Origin: Mycobacterium asiaticum
Lineage (GTDB): Bacteria; Actinomycetota; Actinomycetes; Mycobacteriales; Mycobacteriaceae
Direction: 5' to 3'
Length of the DNA stretch: 64,000 nucleotides
NCBI RefSeq assembly: GCF_001673635.1
Contig: NZ_LZMH01000082.1
Coordinates: 1 to 64,000, forward strand
Shown here one piece after another: positions 60,562 through 64,000 of the stretch. The notes beneath the pieces are model-generated. The model made no database searches. It worked only from the letters and a program-made list of their open reading frames with translations, and was not told the DNA's origin. The translations under genes were made by a program, and so were the position numbers. The first letter of the stretch is position 1. Each line of letters starts with the position of its first letter.

Positions 60562-61358
60562 ATTTTCAACGGCTGATCGTCGAGCGGCGCGGACCGGTCG
60601 GCTGGATCATCAACAACCGGCCGGACCGGCTCAACGCGTACGACGCCGTGATGCGCAACGAATTCCCAAGGGCGTGGCGGCAACTGGACGCCGATCCCGA
60701 GGTCCGCGTGATCGTCCATACCGGCAACGGGCGCGCCTTTCAGGTCGGCGCGGACGTCGAGGAACTCGACGGCGAAGCGGTGCTGCAGTTCCAGGAGACC
60801 ATGCGCACTCTCGATTTGAAACTCACCGCCTGGCACTGCAATGTCGGGAAACCCGTGATCACGGCGGTCAACGGCGTCTGTGCGGGCGGCGGCCTGCACT
60901 GGGTCGCCGACGCCGATGTGGTGATTGCCGCCGCGGATGCCACGTTCGTCGACCCGCACGTGTCCATCGGTCAGGTCTCTGCGCTGGAAACGATCGCCCT
61001 GATGCGCAAGATGCCGGCCGAGGCCGTGCTGCGGATGGCACTTGTCGGCAGCCATGAACGGTTGACCGCTCAGCGTGCGTATGAACTCGGCATGATCAGC
61101 GAGGTTGTCGACCCGCCCGAGCGGCTGCGCGACGCGGCGCAGGCCCTCGCCGAGAAGATCGCCAGGAATTCACCCGCGGCGATGCGGGCTACCAAACGGG
61201 CGTTGTGGGGTGCGCTGGAGTACGGCCTGACGGATGCCTGCCGCGCCGGTGCCAAGCATCTGACATCGATGTGGGGCCACCCGGACCAGAACGAGGGCCC
61301 ACTGGCGTTTGCGGACAAGAGGCCGCCGGAATGGCAACCGTTGGTGAGTGATTCGTGA
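60558..61358 (+). CDS. Enoyl-CoA hydratase/isomerase-family protein (tandem paralogue)
   Basis: A 266-aa crotonase about half identical by eye to the preceding one: GWIINNRPDRLNAYDAV, KPVITAVNGVCAGGGLHWVA, then DPHVSIG and PAEAVLRMAL. The same His for Glu change is present. It overlaps both neighbours (ATGA, GTGA). The pair could form a heteromeric hydratase or act on two steps. Confidence 0.88.
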   Translation: MNFQRLIVERRGPVGWIINNRPDRLNAYDAVMRNEFPRAWRQLDADPEVRVIVHTGNGRAFQVGADVEELDGEAVLQFQETMRTLDLKLTAWHCNVGKPVITAVNGVCAGGGLHWVADADVVIAAADATFVDPHVSIGQVSALETIALMRKMPAEAVLRMALVGSHERLTAQRAYELGMISEVVDPPERLRDAAQALAEKIARNSPAAMRATKRALWGALEYGLTDACRAGAKHLTSMWGHPDQNEGPLAFADKRPPEWQPLVSDS

Positions 61359-62806
61359 ACCTGGCAGAGTTGCTCGACGGCCTTCCCGACATAGCGGTGC
61401 ACACGTTGGCCACCGACGTGTCCGGCGTCGACCTGGCCACCAGCGCCGCACGGCTCGGTGAACTGCTGGCCGACTCTGGTTTGAGGCCCGGTCAGGTGGT
61501 CGCTGCCATGCTGCCCAACGACGCGATCACCGTCGCCGCCCTGTTCGGCACTTGGCGCGCCGGCGGGGTGTACACCCCGCTCAACCCGCGGGCCGCCGAT
61601 GAGGAACTCACCGCCCAGCTGCGTACCCTGCGGCCGCGCGCCGTCATCACAACCCCCGAACTCACGCAACGCTTCTCGGGATCCGGCCTGACGCTGCTCA
61701 CCGGCGCCGACTTTGGGTGGTCGGTGACCTGCACCGGCCGGCACCCGACCGATCTGCGCCAATACGACTCCGACGTCGCCCTGCTGCAGTTCACCTCCGG
61801 AACCACCGGTGCGCCGAAGCCGGTGCCGCTGCGGCACGGCACCGTACTCGACCTGATCGACCGCCTACTGGAGAAACTCCGCGGTGCCAGACCGTTGCCG
61901 GACCACGAAAGGCGGCCGCCGATGCCGAACCTGGTACCGCTGTCACTGTCTCTGTGGGCTGGGATCTACCAGGTGCTGTTCGCATTCCGGGCGGGTTCGG
62001 GTGTGGTGCTGATGGAACGGTTCGCCGCAACGGATTTCGCCGCAATGGTGAAGCGCTATCGGTTGCGCTCCACCGTGCTGCCGCCCGCAGCATTGACGAT
62101 GGTGTTACATGACGACGAAGTCACCGACCTGTCCCCACTGAAGATCGTCCGGTCGATCACCGCCCCGCTATCACCCGCGCACGCTCGCCGCTTCCGCGAC
62201 AAATTCGGCGTGACGGTGCTCAACTCCTACGGCCAAACCGAACTGGGCGGGGAAGTGGTCGGCTGGTCGGCGGCGGATGCGCGCGAATGGGGCGAAATCA
62301 AGCTGGGTTCCGTCGGGCGCCCACTGCCCGGCATAGACGTGACGGTCGCCGACGACGAGGTGCTGGTACGCACGCCGACCACCGCGGCCCGCCAGATCGA
62401 TCCTGGCTTCCTCGACCGGTTGACCGACGACGGTTGGTTCCACACCGGCGACCTTGGCTGGTTTGACGACGACGGTTTCCTGTGGCTGGACGGCCGGGTG
62501 TCGGACATGATCAATCGCGGTGGGCTCAAGGTCTTTCCCGGTGCGGTAGAAGACGTGCTCGCCGGCGCGAATGGGGTGCGCGAGGCGGCTGTGGTCGGGG
62601 TTCCCGACGAACGGCTCGGCGAGGTGCCCTGGGCATTTGTGGTGCGTAACGACCCAGGACTCACCGAATCCGAACTCGTGGCTTGGTGCCGCGAACGATT
62701 GACGCCCTACCGCGTCCCGGTGCGCATAGTGTTCGTGGATCGATTGCCGCGCAACGATGTCGGCAAGGTGGTCAAGCGCGAGTTGGCGGTGCTGGCAACT
62801 CAGTGA
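61355..62806 (+). CDS. Acyl-CoA synthetase / AMP-dependent ligase
   Basis: A 483-aa ANL enzyme, starting GTG and overlapping the previous stop. P-loop LLQFTSGTTGAPKPV near 143-157, NSYGQTELGG near 290, HTGDLGWFDDDGF near 365 and C-terminal RNDVGKVVKREL with the catalytic Lys near 474. It would activate the acid that the operon degrades. Last gene; a convergent epimerase gene begins one base after its stop. Confidence 0.9.
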   Translation: MNLAELLDGLPDIAVHTLATDVSGVDLATSAARLGELLADSGLRPGQVVAAMLPNDAITVAALFGTWRAGGVYTPLNPRAADEELTAQLRTLRPRAVITTPELTQRFSGSGLTLLTGADFGWSVTCTGRHPTDLRQYDSDVALLQFTSGTTGAPKPVPLRHGTVLDLIDRLLEKLRGARPLPDHERRPPMPNLVPLSLSLWAGIYQVLFAFRAGSGVVLMERFAATDFAAMVKRYRLRSTVLPPAALTMVLHDDEVTDLSPLKIVRSITAPLSPAHARRFRDKFGVTVLNSYGQTELGGEVVGWSAADAREWGEIKLGSVGRPLPGIDVTVADDEVLVRTPTTAARQIDPGFLDRLTDDGWFHTGDLGWFDDDGFLWLDGRVSDMINRGGLKVFPGAVEDVLAGANGVREAAVVGVPDERLGEVPWAFVVRNDPGLTESELVAWCRERLTPYRVPVRIVFVDRLPRNDVGKVVKRELAVLATQ

Positions 62807-62807
62807 G

Positions 62808-63869
62808 TCATGGCGCAATCTTGAGCTGAGCGCCGGGCCACCGCCGGAATGCCAGCGTCCAGGGGTCGGCGTACACACCGGGCAGGCCTCGGTAAGGCAT
62901 CCGCCGTTTCAGTATCGGCCGGACGATAGGCCGCAGTGCCGCCAACACGAACCGCCATTTGCCGACGCCCGCACGGATTTCCTGCAGCGCGCTCGGCCAA
63001 GAATGGTTTTGAAAGCCAAGCACCTCCTGTGCCCGCGCGGTGTCCATCCAGTCGCAGACAAACCACGCGCGGTCGTCTTCCGGATCGCCCGGCCGGCCCG
63101 CCGGATAGCAGTTGGCCAGACCGATGGCGTCCGCCATCGCCGGCCCCATTTCGCCTTGCAAGTGCCGGTGGCTTGCATCGCCACCGATCATGAATATCTC
63201 CCCGCTGATGTCCGAGGTTGCGGCAGCCGCAAAGGCGCTGGCCGCATCACGCGAATCGACGGTGTTGATGCGGCCGTCCGAGGGTGCCGACCACTCCAGG
63301 AACAGCACGTCGCCGTTGATCGGCAGGGACTGCAACCGGGTACTGACGACCGCGCCGAGACGCAGTACCACCCAGTCCACTTGCGAGGCGCGCACCGACC
63401 GCTCCGCCTCGAGCTTTTGGGCGCCGTAGGACTCGACCGGCTGAAGCGGCGAGTCGGCGCGGAGCAATTCGTTCCGGTGCGGGTTGCGCGGACCATGGAC
63501 CGCGACGCTTGACGCGTAGACGAAGCGCGGTCGGTGCGCCATCTGTTCGGCGGCCGTCAGCAGGGATCGCGTGGCATCGACGTTGACGCGCTGGGCCAGT
63601 GCAGAGTTCAAATAGCTCGCGGTGGGAATGACGGCGGCAAGATGAACGATCACTTGCGGCGCTACCGCTGTGAGCAGGGCCGCGACCTGTTCGCAGTCGG
63701 TGAGATCCGCCCAGCGCACATCGACGTCCCCCGGTAGGCGGCGCGCAGCCTTCTGATTGCCGGGCGTGCACAGATCGGTGGCCACTACGGCGACGCCCCG
63801 CTCGTGCAGTCGCGCTACCGTCTCGGTACCCACCAAGCCGAACGCACCGGTCACCAGAACCTTAACCAC
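62808..63869 (-). CDS. NAD-dependent epimerase/dehydratase-like SDR
   Basis: A 353-aa extended SDR. The Rossmann loop LVTGAFGLVGTET is at about 5-17, with VVATD after the second strand and VIVHLAAVIP, then YASSVAVHG (Ser) and ESYGAQKLE (Tyr-x3-Lys) as the catalytic set. Possible 3-beta-HSD-like or sugar-nucleotide role. Start ATG at 63869. Divergent from an incomplete gene at the right end, with a 65-bp gap containing the inverted repeat 63903-63920. Confidence 0.85.
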   Translation of the reverse strand: MVKVLVTGAFGLVGTETVARLHERGVAVVATDLCTPGNQKAARRLPGDVDVRWADLTDCEQVAALLTAVAPQVIVHLAAVIPTASYLNSALAQRVNVDATRSLLTAAEQMAHRPRFVYASSVAVHGPRNPHRNELLRADSPLQPVESYGAQKLEAERSVRASQVDWVVLRLGAVVSTRLQSLPINGDVLFLEWSAPSDGRINTVDSRDAASAFAAAATSDISGEIFMIGGDASHRHLQGEMGPAMADAIGLANCYPAGRPGDPEDDRAWFVCDWMDTARAQEVLGFQNHSWPSALQEIRAGVGKWRFVLAALRPIVRPILKRRMPYRGLPGVYADPWTLAFRRWPGAQLKIAP

Positions 63870-63902
63870 TCACCCACCGTGCCCTCTTGGTTGAGAACTA
63901 TT

Positions 63903-63920
63903 ACTCTCATTATCGAGAGT
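63903..63920. promoter_or_regulatory. ACTCTC-N6-GAGAGT inverted repeat
   Basis: ACTCTC-ATTATC-GAGAGT, perfect 6-bp arms with a 6-base spacer, matching the layout at 42721-42736. It is 33 bases upstream of the epimerase and 14 bases upstream of the incomplete right-end gene. Confidence 0.5.
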
Positions 63921-63934
63921 GATGTTATTCTCAC

Positions 63935-64000
63935 ATGGCAATCGGGCTTTCCACGCAGGAGGTGTCGATCATGTGGCAGGAGCTGGCCCGTATGGCAGTG
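63935..64000 (+). CDS. Start of a gene cut by the window end
   Basis: An open frame begins ATG at 63935 (MAIGLSTQEVSIMWQEL) and runs off the window. A second in-frame ATG at 63971 has AGGAGG eight bases upstream and may be the true start. Too short to identify; a short N-terminus before an acyl-CoA dehydrogenase would fit the neighbourhood but is not supported. Confidence 0.4.
   Translation, partial: MAIGLSTQEVSIMWQELARMAV

Noticed and set aside
1..64000. CRISPR array, tRNA, rRNA or insertion sequence
   Set aside because: No regularly spaced repeats, cloverleaf-like segments, transposase motifs or terminal inverted repeats were seen by eye; tRNAscan or ISfinder was not run.

Overview
The window reads as high-GC actinobacterial chromosome, most likely Mycobacterium. 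Evidence: four F420-type LLM oxidoreductases, a mycofactocin-type SDR, a WS/DGAT acyltransferase, an LppP/LprE-like exported protein, an Rv1636-like universal stress protein, and many acyl-CoA dehydrogenases, crotonases and TetR regulators. It is tightly packed with short gaps. I see no gene-free stretch over 300 bases, and no rRNA, tRNA, CRISPR array or insertion sequence.

Region 1 (1-5550): an AveC-family membrane protein runs straight into norQ and norD on the minus strand. A divergent TetR gene and a second AveC paralogue follow, and both AveC promoters carry the same operator-like palindrome. The 3' end of norD is scrambled: its last part lies inverted on the plus strand at 1-244, possibly an assembly artefact at the sequence edge.

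Region 2 (5600-16000): an F420 oxidoreductase, a hemerythrin-like protein, SelO and an unknown protein. Then comes a minus-strand run of TetR, tocopherol-cyclase-like protein, DUF808 membrane protein, VOC, SDR and carboxymuconolactone-decarboxylase-like proteins. A divergent KshA-like Rieske oxygenase and a DapB-like dehydrogenase follow.

Region 3 (15570-25000): a stress protein, a quinone-reductase / LLM / flavin-monooxygenase operon opposite an HxlR regulator, an MpaB-family oxygenase flanked by two related mini membrane proteins, cell-envelope proteins, and a third AveC-like protein with its own small membrane partner and TetR.

Region 4 (25000-38420): a Rieske oxygenase / 107-aa protein / TauD dioxygenase operon with a divergent LysR regulator, a 722-aa protein of unknown function, a DUF7064/7065-like protein, a phospholipase D-type protein, a mycofactocin SDR with an NTF2-like partner, and a SRPBCC / TetR / LLM operon.

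Region 5 (38450-64000): a large lipid or isoprenoid/steroid-type catabolic block. It holds acyl-CoA dehydrogenases, a WS/DGAT, an amidohydrolase, an aldolase / TauD / 2-hydroxyacid dehydrogenase / crotonase operon, an Ltp-type thiolase with its DUF35 partner, two acyl-CoA ligases, and a translationally coupled MaoC / crotonase / FadE / crotonase / crotonase / ligase operon. Together these could activate, dehydrogenate, hydrate and cleave an acyl-CoA side chain or ring. The substrate cannot be read from the sequence.
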